Under the pieces are notes generated by a model. That model saw nothing but the letters and a program-made list of their open reading frames with translations, ran no database searches and was not told where the DNA came from. DNA of 64,000 bases from Bacteroidales bacterium (GTDB lineage Bacteria; Bacteroidota; Bacteroidia; Bacteroidales; P3), in the NCBI GenBank assembly GCA_016292015.1, contig JAEEZY010000015.1, positions 1 to 64,000 of the forward strand, read 5' to 3'. Within the stretch, counting starts at the first letter, position 1; each line of letters begins with the position of its first letter. Positions 51,686 through 60,669 of this stretch are shown here, one piece after another. Position numbers and translations under genes: made by a program.

Positions 51686-52312
51686 ATGGCAACAATTACG
51701 AAAAACGGTTTGAAACACGGCACCATCGGCGATCAGGTCTTCTATGTGGTAAACGGGAAACAGCGGGTGCGCGCTGTGGCAAAGAAGTACACTGCGCCCA
51801 AGAAAGGGTCGAGAGTTTATGCCAGCCGCAGCAAGTTCGGCGTCCTGTCCACACTCGCCCACCATCTCCTTCCCGCCATCAAGATCGGCTTCCACAAGGA
51901 GGCGCTACGAGCCAAGAGCTTCGAGCACAATGTGTTCATCAGTGTCAACGGCAATAATCTCGACGGCGACAATATCGACTATCCCCGTCTTGTTGTCAGT
52001 CGTGGTATCGTCCCGGCACCGCGGTTCGCAAATCTCACCCTCAGCAAGGGGGGCGTGCTGCGAGTCGATTTCGACCCCACCCTGCGGAGCGACAAGGCCG
52101 AAGTCGTCTATCTCGCCGTCTTTTGTCCCGACAAGGAGGGGTTTCTGCTTTCCGATCCCGTCAATCGGACGGAAGGGCGCCTGAAGATGCGCATCCCCCG
52201 CAGCTGGCTCACGCACGCCGTACACGCCTACGGGTTTGCGCGGCGCACAGGCCTCCACACCTCGCCGACAGAGTATCTGCCGGTGGTGACGGAAACGCGG
52301 CCGCAAAACTGA
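51686..52312 (+). CDS. DUF6266-like protein
   Basis: A 208-residue soluble protein without signal peptide. The opening ITKNGLKHGTIGDQVFYVVN, then GKQRVRAVAKKY and KFGVLSTLAHHLLPAIKIGF, resembles the Bacteroidota DUF6266 family, where a short N-terminal GxxGxVVxxxxGxQxVR pattern is typical. Three beta-rich segments follow (PAPRFANLTLSKGG, AEVVYLAVFCPDKEG). The function of the family is unknown. It stands alone with a long AT-to-mixed leader. Assignment is by pattern recall. Confidence 0.6.
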   Translation: MATITKNGLKHGTIGDQVFYVVNGKQRVRAVAKKYTAPKKGSRVYASRSKFGVLSTLAHHLLPAIKIGFHKEALRAKSFEHNVFISVNGNNLDGDNIDYPRLVVSRGIVPAPRFANLTLSKGGVLRVDFDPTLRSDKAEVVYLAVFCPDKEGFLLSDPVNRTEGRLKMRIPRSWLTHAVHAYGFARRTGLHTSPTEYLPVVTETRPQN

Positions 52313-52402
52313 CCTCGGTGAACGCCCGTCAAACCTCAGGCATGGAGGTCGGCGGCGACAAGTTGAGCGGAAATGACATTAAAATAAATGGAAAAGAACG
52401 AT

Positions 52403-52948
52403 ATGAAGAAACTTGCAAGACAATGCGTGCTGCCGATTCTGGTTGCGGCGACGGTCATGGTGGCGTCGTGCGGCACAAGGCAGGCGGAGCCGCAGGTGGA
52501 GGGGCATTACACCTACAGCCATTCGTTTGACTACGACCTGAATGGCGACCACCTCGAGGTGAGCGAAACCGGCACCATGGATTTCGGCGCTGACGGCAGC
52601 GCCCTCGACTCGGCGAGGCAGACGTACACGGCGACCCTTCAGGAAGGCGGGGTGGCGACGATAGTGTTCGACTATGTGAGCCCCAGCGTTTGGCGGCTTG
52701 ACGGGAAGTCGTTCAGATTTGCCGGAGTGAAGGACGAGTTCCGTATGGAGGTGGTGGAGAGCGGCTGCGACGGATGCGACACGGCACGAGCGGCGCAGCT
52801 GGCCGAGAAGGTTATGGCAGTGGTGGGCGGCAGCATCGACCACGAATACGATTTCCATCTCGACACCCTTACGTCCGAACGCCTGCAATGGAGCTACACA
52901 TACAAAGACGGACACAGCGACACCTGGGAATTCGAGAGGGCGGAATGA
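52403..52948 (+). CDS. hypothetical lipoprotein
   Basis: About 181 residues from the ATG that begins MKKLARQCVLPILVAATVMV, followed by the lipobox VASC. An in-frame ATG five codons upstream also exists. The mature part is beta-rich with the paired cysteines SGCDGCD and a WRLDGKSFRF / LQWSYTYKDGHSDTWEFE pattern like small lipocalin-like or META-type domains, but I cannot assign a family. It follows the DUF6266-like gene by 90 bp. Confidence 0.75.
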   Translation: MKKLARQCVLPILVAATVMVASCGTRQAEPQVEGHYTYSHSFDYDLNGDHLEVSETGTMDFGADGSALDSARQTYTATLQEGGVATIVFDYVSPSVWRLDGKSFRFAGVKDEFRMEVVESGCDGCDTARAAQLAEKVMAVVGGSIDHEYDFHLDTLTSERLQWSYTYKDGHSDTWEFERAE

Positions 52949-53076
52949 GGGAAATAGCAATCGGAGGCCAACCACGGGTGAGGGAGAGGAGCGTTCTGTC
53001 GGGCGGGAGTGAATGTGTAATTGGTTGATTTTTAGAAAAGGAGTGGAAGTTGTGAAACTTTTTTTCAACAATTTTA

Positions 53077-53106
53077 TTGTTCATTAAAAAAATAGTAGTA
53101 CTTTTG
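53077..53106 (+). promoter_or_regulatory. promoter of rpmG
   Basis: TACTTTTG at 53099-53106, with TTG at 53077-53079 placed 19 bases upstream. It starts transcription about 65 bases before rpmG, so rpmG is not read from an upstream rpmB. Confidence 0.7.
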
Positions 53107-53174
53107 CACTCCGATTTGAGCAGAAAAAACAGATAAAAATAACGCTGAGAAGCGCATAAAAACGAAAGAAAGCT

Positions 53175-53363
53175 ATGGCAAAGAAAAACAAGGATGCAAG
53201 AGTACAGGTGATACTCGAGTGCACAGAGCAGAAAGCAAGCGGTGTTCCCGGTATGTCGCGTTACGTCACCACCAAGAACAAGAAGAACACCCCCGAGCGT
53301 ATTGAACTGAAGAAGTACAATCCGTACCTGAAGAAAGTAACCGTTCACAAAGAAATCAAATAA
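53175..53363 (+). CDS. rpmG: 50S ribosomal protein L33
   Basis: A 62-residue basic protein, [18 protein letters not shown], then [20 protein letters not shown] and [15 protein letters not shown]. This is the L33 family form without the zinc cysteines (only one Cys is present). It is followed after 15 bases by a DUF4295 gene, the usual Bacteroidota arrangement. rpmB (L28), which normally precedes it, is absent here. Confidence 0.97.
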   Translation: MAKKNKDARVQVILECTEQKASGVPGMSRYVTTKNKKNTPERIELKKYNPYLKKVTVHKEIK

Positions 53364-53378
53364 TAGGAGAAAAAGACT

Positions 53379-53534
53379 ATGGCAAAGAAAGTTGTTGCAA
53401 CACTTAAGACAAGCACAGGAAAAAGTTTCGCAAAGGTTATCCGCATGGTCCGTTCTCCGAAGACCAACGCTTATATGTTCAGCGAGGAGATAGTGCCCGC
53501 CGACAATGTGCAGGAGTACCTGAAGAAGAAGTAA
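53379..53534 (+). CDS. DUF4295 small basic protein
   Basis: A 51-residue protein, MAKKVVATLKTSTGKSFAKV, then IRMVRSPKTNAYMFSEEIVP and ending EYLKKK. It is the short conserved protein found just after rpmG in Bacteroidota, probably ribosome-associated. Spacing of 15 bases and a shared terminator support co-transcription with rpmG. Confidence 0.93.
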   Translation: MAKKVVATLKTSTGKSFAKVIRMVRSPKTNAYMFSEEIVPADNVQEYLKKK

Positions 53535-53577
53535 TCCGCAAGGACAGTCATCATTTTTTTCATACGCTTTTGTTTTG

Positions 53578-53608
53578 GCTTCGGTTCGCAAGAACCGGAG
53601 CTTTTTTT
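53578..53608 (+). terminator. terminator of the rpmG-DUF4295 unit
   Basis: GCTTCGGTTC (53578-53587) pairs with GAACCGGAGC (53592-53601), one wobble pair, loop GCAA, followed by seven T. Confidence 0.92.
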
Positions 53609-53702
53609 ACATATATTCGCGACGAGCGCCCTTCGGTTAATGTATTTTTTGTATCTTTGCAATCTGTAATGTTGAATCATGAACATTAGCGTACTGAACT
53701 AT

Positions 53703-55412
53703 ATGAAAACCACAACTTTGTTTTTGGCGATAATGTGCCTCGTTTTTGGGGCCTTTGCGCAGGACAACGACTGGTACCGTCCAGGCGGATTTGACGCAAA
53801 CGGCTGTTCAAAGAAGCTTTTCTCGGTGTCGGACACCAAGAAGGTGCATTTCTCGAGAGGCAATCTGCAATACAACGCCGCGCAGGACAAGTGGCGATTC
53901 GCGTTGAGGCAGTACAACTACTCCTGCAATGAAAATGCCAGCATAGCGCAGAACTACGACGGGTGGATAGACCTGTTCGGCTGGGGGACGAGCGGCTGGA
54001 GCGAAAGCGGGGCCACGTACTACCAGCCGTGGAGCACAAGTATGACAGAGGATGACTATACCATAGGGGGTGACCACGCCATCAGTATCACGGGAGACTA
54101 CGCCAACGCCGACTGGGGTGTGTATAACAGGATCACGAACGGCGGCAACAAAGCTGGTATGTGGCGGACGCTGACCAAGGAGGAGTGGAGCTACCTGGTG
54201 GGTAGCAGCGCAGCCAGAAACCAAAAATGGGGTTTTGCGACGATACAAGGGATATATAAGGGGTTGGTGATACTGCCAGACGAGTGGACGACACCCAACG
54301 GCTTGAGTTTCACTTACGGTCGTTCAAATGTTTACGGCACTAACAAATACACGATGAGCGAGTGGCAGCAGATGGAGGCAGCGGGAGCGGTGTTTCTGCC
54401 CGCTGCGGGAAACCGTGCGAACAGGGCTATGTATGGTTTAGGTGAAGAGGGGCATTACTGGACGAGCAGCGCACGCGACGATTTGGTGAACTATTCTATG
54501 TCGTCAAGCGTCTGTTTTAAATCGACCACCTTCACCACGGCATCTACCAGCACACGTGGTAATGGTTATTCGGTACGATTGGTCCGCGACAGCCGAGAGT
54601 CGCGTGGTTTGGCGTTTGACGAGGATGGGGCTTCCTACAAGCGCTTCTCGGTGTCGGACACCTCGACGGTACGCTTCTCGAAAGGCAACCTGCAGTACAA
54701 TGCAGCAAAGAACGTCTGGCGGTTTGCGGCGAAGCAGTATTACCGCGTTGGCGAGGGAAATGCGAACATATCCCAATCCTACGACGGTTGGATAGACCTT
54801 TTCGGCTGGGGCACCTCTGGCTGGAACAGTGGGGCAAGTGCCTACCAACCGTGGAGTATAAGTACAGATGGTACCGATTATCAACCTGGAGGAAGTGAGA
54901 CAGCTAACCTCACTGGTGACTATGCCAATGCCGATTGGGGTCATTATAACCGTATCAACAATGGTGGCAACAAGGTGGAACAATGGCGAGTGTTGACGGT
55001 AGACGAGTGGGATTACCTGATAGGTAATAATGCGCAACGCATCGGCAAATACGGACTTGCGACGATTAATGGGGCTGCAAAGTCATATACGGGCATGGTG
55101 TTGCTGCCGGACGACTGGACTTTACCTAACGGCTTGACCTTCACGGCTGGATATGGTAATGAGTGGACCACTAACACATACACAATGAACCAATGGCTGA
55201 AGATGGAGGCGGCTGGAGCACTCTTTCTACCTGCCGCAGGATGGCGCTCTGGATCTAGTGTCAACTATGTGGGAACTGGTGGATACTATTGGTCTTCATC
55301 GATCGGTGATGAGCGGTATGCATGGGGGTTGTATGTGAGGTACGAAGTGTTCACAGATGCCGATGATTTCATTCGCTCTAGTGGTCGGTCGGTTCGCCTA
55401 GTAAAGGATTGA
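53703..55412 (+). CDS. secreted protein with two FGE/CTLD-like domains
   Basis: About 569 residues from the ATG that starts the signal peptide MKTTTLFLAIMCLVFGAFAQ. Two copies of the window's recurrent domain follow, about residues 25-300 and 305-569. Shared marks in both are VHFSRGNLQYNAAQ / VRFSKGNLQYNAAK, YDGWIDLFGWGTSGW, YANADWG.YNRI.NGGN, LPDEW / LPDDW, AGAVFLPAAG / AGALFLPAAG and YSVRLVRD / RSVRLVKD. No anchor or T9SS domain is visible. A TATCTTTG box at 53652-53659 is a likely -7 element. The role is probably binding at or outside the envelope. Confidence 0.85.
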   Translation: MKTTTLFLAIMCLVFGAFAQDNDWYRPGGFDANGCSKKLFSVSDTKKVHFSRGNLQYNAAQDKWRFALRQYNYSCNENASIAQNYDGWIDLFGWGTSGWSESGATYYQPWSTSMTEDDYTIGGDHAISITGDYANADWGVYNRITNGGNKAGMWRTLTKEEWSYLVGSSAARNQKWGFATIQGIYKGLVILPDEWTTPNGLSFTYGRSNVYGTNKYTMSEWQQMEAAGAVFLPAAGNRANRAMYGLGEEGHYWTSSARDDLVNYSMSSSVCFKSTTFTTASTSTRGNGYSVRLVRDSRESRGLAFDEDGASYKRFSVSDTSTVRFSKGNLQYNAAKNVWRFAAKQYYRVGEGNANISQSYDGWIDLFGWGTSGWNSGASAYQPWSISTDGTDYQPGGSETANLTGDYANADWGHYNRINNGGNKVEQWRVLTVDEWDYLIGNNAQRIGKYGLATINGAAKSYTGMVLLPDDWTLPNGLTFTAGYGNEWTTNTYTMNQWLKMEAAGALFLPAAGWRSGSSVNYVGTGGYYWSSSIGDERYAWGLYVRYEVFTDADDFIRSSGRSVRLVKD

Positions 55413-55422
55413 TCCGTTGTGC

Positions 55423-55466
55423 CGGATTTGCAATCCAGCACCTCTCTCTTTTCGGATTTGCAATCC
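55423..55466. repeat. two copies of the palindrome CGGATTTGCAATCC
   Basis: Identical 14-base words at 55423-55436 and 55453-55466, a 30-base period. Each can fold as GGATT-TGC-AATCC. The second copy extends to CGGATT/AATCCG and contains the TTTG box of the ileS promoter; T6 follows shortly after, so it may also act as a weak terminator for the gene upstream. Confidence 0.8.
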
Positions 55467-55487
55467 GCCACTTTTTTAGTATATTTG
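55457..55487 (+). promoter_or_regulatory. ileS promoter
   Basis: TTTG (55457-55460) and TATATTTG (55480-55487) with a 19-base spacer, an exact match to the Bacteroidota consensus. Confidence 0.85.
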
Positions 55488-55543
55488 TAACTTGCTTTCG
55501 TTGAACGAGGTGAGTGTAATGAATTGATATATATATAAATAAT

Positions 55544-58500
55544 ATGGCTTACAAGGAATATAAGCAGCTTAATTTGACTCAGATCGGCACGGATGTGCGC
55601 CGTCTCTGGGAGGAAAACAAGACATTCGAGAAAGGTCAGGAACTGTTGAAAGGACATCCGTCGTATGTCTTCTACGACGGCCCCCCGTCGGCCAACGGCA
55701 AGCCGGGCATACACCATGTGATGGCCCGCACGATAAAGGACGTCTTCTGCCGCTACAAGGCGCAGAAGGGATACTTTGTGGATCGCAAGGCCGGATGGGA
55801 CACCCACGGCCTTCCCGTGGAGCTGGGCGTGGAGAAGAACCTTGGCATCACGAAAGAGGACATAGGCAAGAAGATATCGGTTGACGACTACAACAAGGCT
55901 TGCCGCACCGAGGTGCTGAAATACAAGGACCTGTGGGACGAGCTCACGCGGCAGATGGGCTACTGGGTCGATTTGGAGCATCCATATATCACTTTCGACA
56001 ACGAGTATATAGAGACCTTGTGGTTCCTGCTGAAGAAGCTCTACGACAAAGGACTTCTGTACAAAGGCTACACCATACAGCCCTACTCGCCAGCTGCCGG
56101 CACCGGCCTCTCGAGCCACGAGCTCAATATGCCCGGCTGCTACAGGGATGTGAAAGACCTCACCTGTGTGGCGATGTTTAAGATAGTGTCGGGCTTGTCG
56201 GGCTTGTCGGACATGGACACTTACGCTATCGCTTGGACGACGACGCCGTGGACACTGCCTTCGAACACAGCATTGTGCGTCGGTCCTTCGATTGACTATG
56301 TGCTTATTGAAACGACGCACCCTTACAAGGAGACACCTTGCCGCATCATTATGGCGAAGGCTTTGGTGGGCAGCATGTTCCCCGAAGGGAATTCGCCGGA
56401 ATATAAGATAGTGGCCGAGTGCAAGGGCAAGGAGCTCGAGGGCGTCCGCTACGAGCAGCTTATCCCATGGGTGAAGCCGACGGGCGACGACGCTTTCCGC
56501 ATCATCTTGGGTGACTACGTAACAACCGAGGACGGAACGGGCATAGTGCATATAGCACCCACCTTTGGCGCTGACGACGCAAGGGTGGCGAAGAAGGCCG
56601 GCATCGGTGAACTGCTGCTCTTCGACCGCGACGGCAAGCAGATGCCTATGGTCGATAAGAAAGGCCGTTTTGCTCCGATTGAGGACCTCGACCCCGAATG
56701 GGTGAAGGCCAATGTGAATGCCGAACTCTATGCCCCGTATGCAGGCAAGTTTGTCAAGAACGCCTACGACCCGACGAAGACGGAGAAAGACCCGTCGCTG
56801 GATGTGGATATAGTGGTGATGCTGAAAGGCGAAGGCAAACTTTTCAAGAGCGAGAAGCATACCCACAGCTATCCCCACTGCTGGCGAACCGACAAGCCGG
56901 TGCTCTACTACCCGCTCGACAGCTGGTTTATCCGCACCACCGCCGTGAAGGAGCGCATGATAGAGCTGAACAAGACCATCAACTGGAAACCTGAAGCCAC
57001 AGGCAGCGGCCGCTTCGGCAACTGGCTTGAGAACATAGTGGATTGGAACCTCAGCCGCAGCCGCTACTGGGGCACGCCGCTACCGATATGGCGCACCGAG
57101 GATGGCAAAGAGGAAAAATGCATAGGCAGCGTCGAAGAACTCCGCAAGGAAATAGAGAAAGCTGTGGCAGCAGGATTGATGAAGGAGAATCCCTATGCTT
57201 CGGAAGACTATACCAGATTTGATCTCCACCGTCCGTATATCGATGGCGTGGTGCTGGTGTCGGACAGCGGCAAGCCGATGCGTCGCGAGCCCGATCTGAT
57301 AGACGTGTGGTTCGACAGCGGTGCCATGCCATACGCCCAGATACACTATATGGGCGAGCAGCTCAAGAAAGAGCAGTTCCCGGCCGACTTCATAGGCGAA
57401 GGCGTTGACCAGACGCGAGGCTGGTTCTACACGCTGCACGCCATAGCCACCATGTGTTTCGACTCGGTGGCGTTCAAGAACGTGGTGTCGAACGGATTGG
57501 TGCTCGACAAGAACGGCAACAAGATGTCGAAGCGACTCGGCAACGCCGTTGACCCGTTCGAGACGCTCGGCAAACAAGGTCCCGACGCCACCCGCTGGTA
57601 TATGATTACCAATTCGCAGCCGTGGGACAACCTGAAGTTCGACGTCGAAGGAGTCGATGAGGTTAGAAGAAAACTGTTCGGCACGCTGTATAACACCTAC
57701 AGCTTCTTCGCATTGTACGCCAACATCGACGGCTTCGAGTACAAGGAGGCCGACCTGCCGATAGAGAAGCGTCCGGAGATTGACCGCTGGATACTGTCAG
57801 AGCTCAACACCCTCACCAAGACCGTCGATGAGGCCCTGGCCGACTATGAGCCAACCCGTGCAGGGCGAGCCATACAGGAGTTTGTCGATGCATACCTGAG
57901 CAACTGGTATGTGCGCCTGAGCCGTCGCCGTTTCTGGAAAGGCGACTACTCGGACGACAAGATATCGGCTTATCAGACGCTTTACACCTGCCTTGAGACG
58001 TTGAGCCGCCTGATGGCACCAATTGCACCGTTCTTTAGTGAGCGGATGTTCATGGACCTGAACAGCGTGACACACCGCCTCGATGTAGAGTCAGTGCACC
58101 ACGCCGCCTTCCCGACGGTACACGAAGAGATGATAGACAAAGAGCTTGAGGAGCGAATGCAGCTGGCTCAGCAGATTTGCTCGATGGGACTCTCGCTCCG
58201 CAAGAAGAGCAACCTGCGAGTGCGCCAGCCGCTCTCGAAGATATCGATTCCGGTGCATGGAGAACATTTCCAGCGTCAGGTGGAGGCAGTAACCAACCTC
58301 ATCTGCTCGGAGCTGAACATCAAGGGTGTGGAGTTTCTGTCAGCCGACAACAACCTGCTGGTGAAGCGCATCAAGCCCAACTTCAAGACGCTCGGCCCAC
58401 GCTACGGCAAGATAATGAAAGCCATCAACGCCGAGGTTACGGCGTTCACGCAGGAGCAGATAAACAAGCTCGAAGCCGACGGCTGTTACGAGATGACCGT

Positions 58501-58885
58501 CGAGGGACAGCCGGTGGAGTTGACGCTGGCCGATGTGGAGATAGCCACACAGGATATACCCGGGTGGGTTGTTGCCAACGAGGGCAGCCTCACCGTAGCG
58601 CTCGACATCACCGTCACGCCAGAACTGCGAGCCGAAGGCATCGCCCGCGAGCTGGTCAACCGCATACAGAACATCCGCAAGGAAGGATTCGACGTCACCG
58701 ACCGCATAGAGGTGCAGCTGCAAAGCGGCGAGTGGGACGAGGCGGTGAAGATGCACATGGATTACATCTGCAACGAGACGCTATGCACCAAGTTGGATTT
58801 GGTGAAGGAAGTGACCGCTGCCAACAAGCAGCAGGTAGAGATTGTCGATGGTAGGAACTGCGAGATAGCTATAAAGAAAAACTAA
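55544..58885 (+). CDS. ileS: isoleucyl-tRNA synthetase
   Basis: A 1113-residue class I enzyme that charges tRNA-Ile and edits valine. The first signature is a HIGH variant, NGKPGIHHVMARTIKD near residue 50, in the eukaryotic-like IleRS form found in Bacteroidota. The editing domain contains WTTTPWTLPSNTAL near residue 228. The second signature is NGNKMSKRLGNAVDPF near residue 652. An anticodon-binding helical domain follows from about 740, then a C-terminal extension. Start: ATG with full promoter 60-90 bases upstream. Three further plus-strand genes follow closely. Confidence 0.97.
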   Translation: MAYKEYKQLNLTQIGTDVRRLWEENKTFEKGQELLKGHPSYVFYDGPPSANGKPGIHHVMARTIKDVFCRYKAQKGYFVDRKAGWDTHGLPVELGVEKNLGITKEDIGKKISVDDYNKACRTEVLKYKDLWDELTRQMGYWVDLEHPYITFDNEYIETLWFLLKKLYDKGLLYKGYTIQPYSPAAGTGLSSHELNMPGCYRDVKDLTCVAMFKIVSGLSGLSDMDTYAIAWTTTPWTLPSNTALCVGPSIDYVLIETTHPYKETPCRIIMAKALVGSMFPEGNSPEYKIVAECKGKELEGVRYEQLIPWVKPTGDDAFRIILGDYVTTEDGTGIVHIAPTFGADDARVAKKAGIGELLLFDRDGKQMPMVDKKGRFAPIEDLDPEWVKANVNAELYAPYAGKFVKNAYDPTKTEKDPSLDVDIVVMLKGEGKLFKSEKHTHSYPHCWRTDKPVLYYPLDSWFIRTTAVKERMIELNKTINWKPEATGSGRFGNWLENIVDWNLSRSRYWGTPLPIWRTEDGKEEKCIGSVEELRKEIEKAVAAGLMKENPYASEDYTRFDLHRPYIDGVVLVSDSGKPMRREPDLIDVWFDSGAMPYAQIHYMGEQLKKEQFPADFIGEGVDQTRGWFYTLHAIATMCFDSVAFKNVVSNGLVLDKNGNKMSKRLGNAVDPFETLGKQGPDATRWYMITNSQPWDNLKFDVEGVDEVRRKLFGTLYNTYSFFALYANIDGFEYKEADLPIEKRPEIDRWILSELNTLTKTVDEALADYEPTRAGRAIQEFVDAYLSNWYVRLSRRRFWKGDYSDDKISAYQTLYTCLETLSRLMAPIAPFFSERMFMDLNSVTHRLDVESVHHAAFPTVHEEMIDKELEERMQLAQQICSMGLSLRKKSNLRVRQPLSKISIPVHGEHFQRQVEAVTNLICSELNIKGVEFLSADNNLLVKRIKPNFKTLGPRYGKIMKAINAEVTAFTQEQINKLEADGCYEMTVEGQPVELTLADVEIATQDIPGWVVANEGSLTVALDITVTPELRAEGIARELVNRIQNIRKEGFDVTDRIEVQLQSGEWDEAVKMHMDYICNETLCTKLDLVKEVTAANKQQVEIVDGRNCEIAIKKN

Positions 58886-58897
58886 GAGACGATTGTT

Positions 58898-59410
58898 ATG
58901 AATACCGCATTGATTGTCATCGCCATCGTGTGTGTGGTTGTCGGGTTGATAGGTTCGGTTGTGCCCGCCCTTCCGGGGCCTCCGGTGAGTTGGGTGGGAC
59001 TGCTGGTCTTTGCCTTTACCACACAGGCGTGGAGTCACATCTGGTGGGTGGTAGGGATAACAGGGGCAATCACGTTGTTCCTCATCCTGCTCGACTACCT
59101 AATGCCAGGATGGACAGCCAAGCACTTTGGCGGTTCCAAGCGAGGGATGCATGGCGCCAATCTCGGCGCCCTTGTGTCGCTTGTGGTGTTTCCGATACTG
59201 GGTGTGGTCATAGGGCCGGCCAATATTATCGGCATAATACTGGGGCCGTTTGTGGGAGCGTATATCGGAGAACTCACAACCGGAGCCGACGGAGCGGTGG
59301 CGCTCAAGGCCGCTTTCGGTTCATTCCTGGGTCTGCTGGGGAGCACCCTGGTGAAATTCTTCTTCGCACTCTTCCTTTTCATCTACGTAATAGTCGATAT
59401 CTTCGTATAA
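58898..59410 (+). CDS. DUF456 membrane protein
   Basis: A 170-residue protein with four or five helices and little else. GSVVPALPGPPVSWVGLL near residue 18 is the recognisable DUF456 signature, followed by FFFALFLFIYVIVDIF at the end. A Gly-rich GPANIIGIILGPFVGAYIGE segment lies in the middle. The function is not known. It begins 12 bases after ileS, so the genes are probably co-transcribed. Confidence 0.9.
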   Translation: MNTALIVIAIVCVVVGLIGSVVPALPGPPVSWVGLLVFAFTTQAWSHIWWVVGITGAITLFLILLDYLMPGWTAKHFGGSKRGMHGANLGALVSLVVFPILGVVIGPANIIGIILGPFVGAYIGELTTGADGAVALKAAFGSFLGLLGSTLVKFFFALFLFIYVIVDIFV

Positions 59411-59447
59411 CGAACACTATTGTCTAATCGCTAATCACCAACTGATA

Positions 59448-60653
59448 ATGCCAACTATCGAAGAAATAAAAAAACTTGCACACGACAATATAGAGTCGGT
59501 CATAGAGATGCGGCGGTGGCTGCACCGCCATCCCGACCTCTCGCAGCAGGAGTATGGCACGATGAACTATGTGGCGGAGAGGCTGCGAGAGATGGGGCTC
59601 GAGCCCAAGACAGGCATAGGCAAGACAGGATGTATGGCTATGATACGCGGAGGCGTTGAGCCCGACAGCTACTGTGTGGCCCTGCGCTCCGACTACGACG
59701 CGCTGCCGCTGCAGGAGGCTACGGGATTGCCGTTTGCGTCGGAGAATCCCGGTGTGATGCACGCCTGCGGACACGATATGCACACCAGTTCGCTGCTCGG
59801 CGCAGCCAAGATACTGGTGGCGATGAAAGAGCAGTTGCACGGAAGCATCATGCTCATATTCGAGCCGTCGGAGGAGATGTATCCAGGCGGCGCAAGGATG
59901 ATGATGGACGATGGGCTTTTCGACGAGGTGACGCCAAACGAGATATATTCGTTCCATTGTCTGCCCGAGATGGATTATGGTTACGTGGGTATGCGCAAGG
60001 GCAAGTATATGGCATCGACCGACGAGCTCTACTGGACGGTGAAGGGTAGGGGAGGGCATGGTGCCACCCCGCACCTGAGCGTCGATCCCATACTTATCGC
60101 CAGCCATATAGTGGTGGCGTTGCAGCAGATTGTGAGCCGCAACGCAGCTCCGATGATGCCGACAACCCTCTCATTCGGAAAATTTATCGGCAGCGGCCGC
60201 ACCAACATAATACCCGACGAGGTGAAGATGGAGGGCATCATACGCACCTTCGATGAGAAATGGCGTCTCGAATGCCACGAGAAGATACGCAAGATAAGCT
60301 GCGGTATAGCCGAGAGCATGGGCGGCGAATGCGATCTCTTCATCGACTACGGCTACCCATACGTGTTCAACGACGACGAGTGCACCCAACAGGTGCACGA
60401 CAACGCCGTCGCCTTCCTCGGCGAGGACAAGGTGAAGTGGCTCGACCTGAGGATGACGGCAGAGGATTTCGCCTTCTTCGCACAGAAGATACCCGCCTGC
60501 TACTTCCGCATAGGGATACACGAGCCGGGAACGCCGTTCTGCAACCTACACCGCCCCAACCTGATGGTGGATGAACGTAGCATTGAGTTGGCAAACGGCT
60601 TGATAGCGTACAACGCAATAAGGGCGCTGGAGAACAGAATAAAAAACAAGTAA
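59448..60653 (+). CDS. M20 family metal-dependent amidohydrolase
   Basis: A 401-residue cytoplasmic enzyme of the hippurate/IAA-amino-acid hydrolase group. Metal ligands are visible: MHACGHDMHTSSLLGAAK near residue 105, the catalytic Glu pair in FEPSEEMYPGGARMM near 142 (the usual QPAEE is PSEE here), FHCLPEM near 173 and the C-terminal FCNLHRPNLMVDE near 365. The dimerisation domain contains GRGGHGATPHLSVDPI. It splits N-acyl amino acids; the exact substrate cannot be read. It starts 37 bases after the DUF456 gene. Confidence 0.93.
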   Translation: MPTIEEIKKLAHDNIESVIEMRRWLHRHPDLSQQEYGTMNYVAERLREMGLEPKTGIGKTGCMAMIRGGVEPDSYCVALRSDYDALPLQEATGLPFASENPGVMHACGHDMHTSSLLGAAKILVAMKEQLHGSIMLIFEPSEEMYPGGARMMMDDGLFDEVTPNEIYSFHCLPEMDYGYVGMRKGKYMASTDELYWTVKGRGGHGATPHLSVDPILIASHIVVALQQIVSRNAAPMMPTTLSFGKFIGSGRTNIIPDEVKMEGIIRTFDEKWRLECHEKIRKISCGIAESMGGECDLFIDYGYPYVFNDDECTQQVHDNAVAFLGEDKVKWLDLRMTAEDFAFFAQKIPACYFRIGIHEPGTPFCNLHRPNLMVDERSIELANGLIAYNAIRALENRIKNK

Positions 60654-60669
60654 AACGAAAACGAATCCA

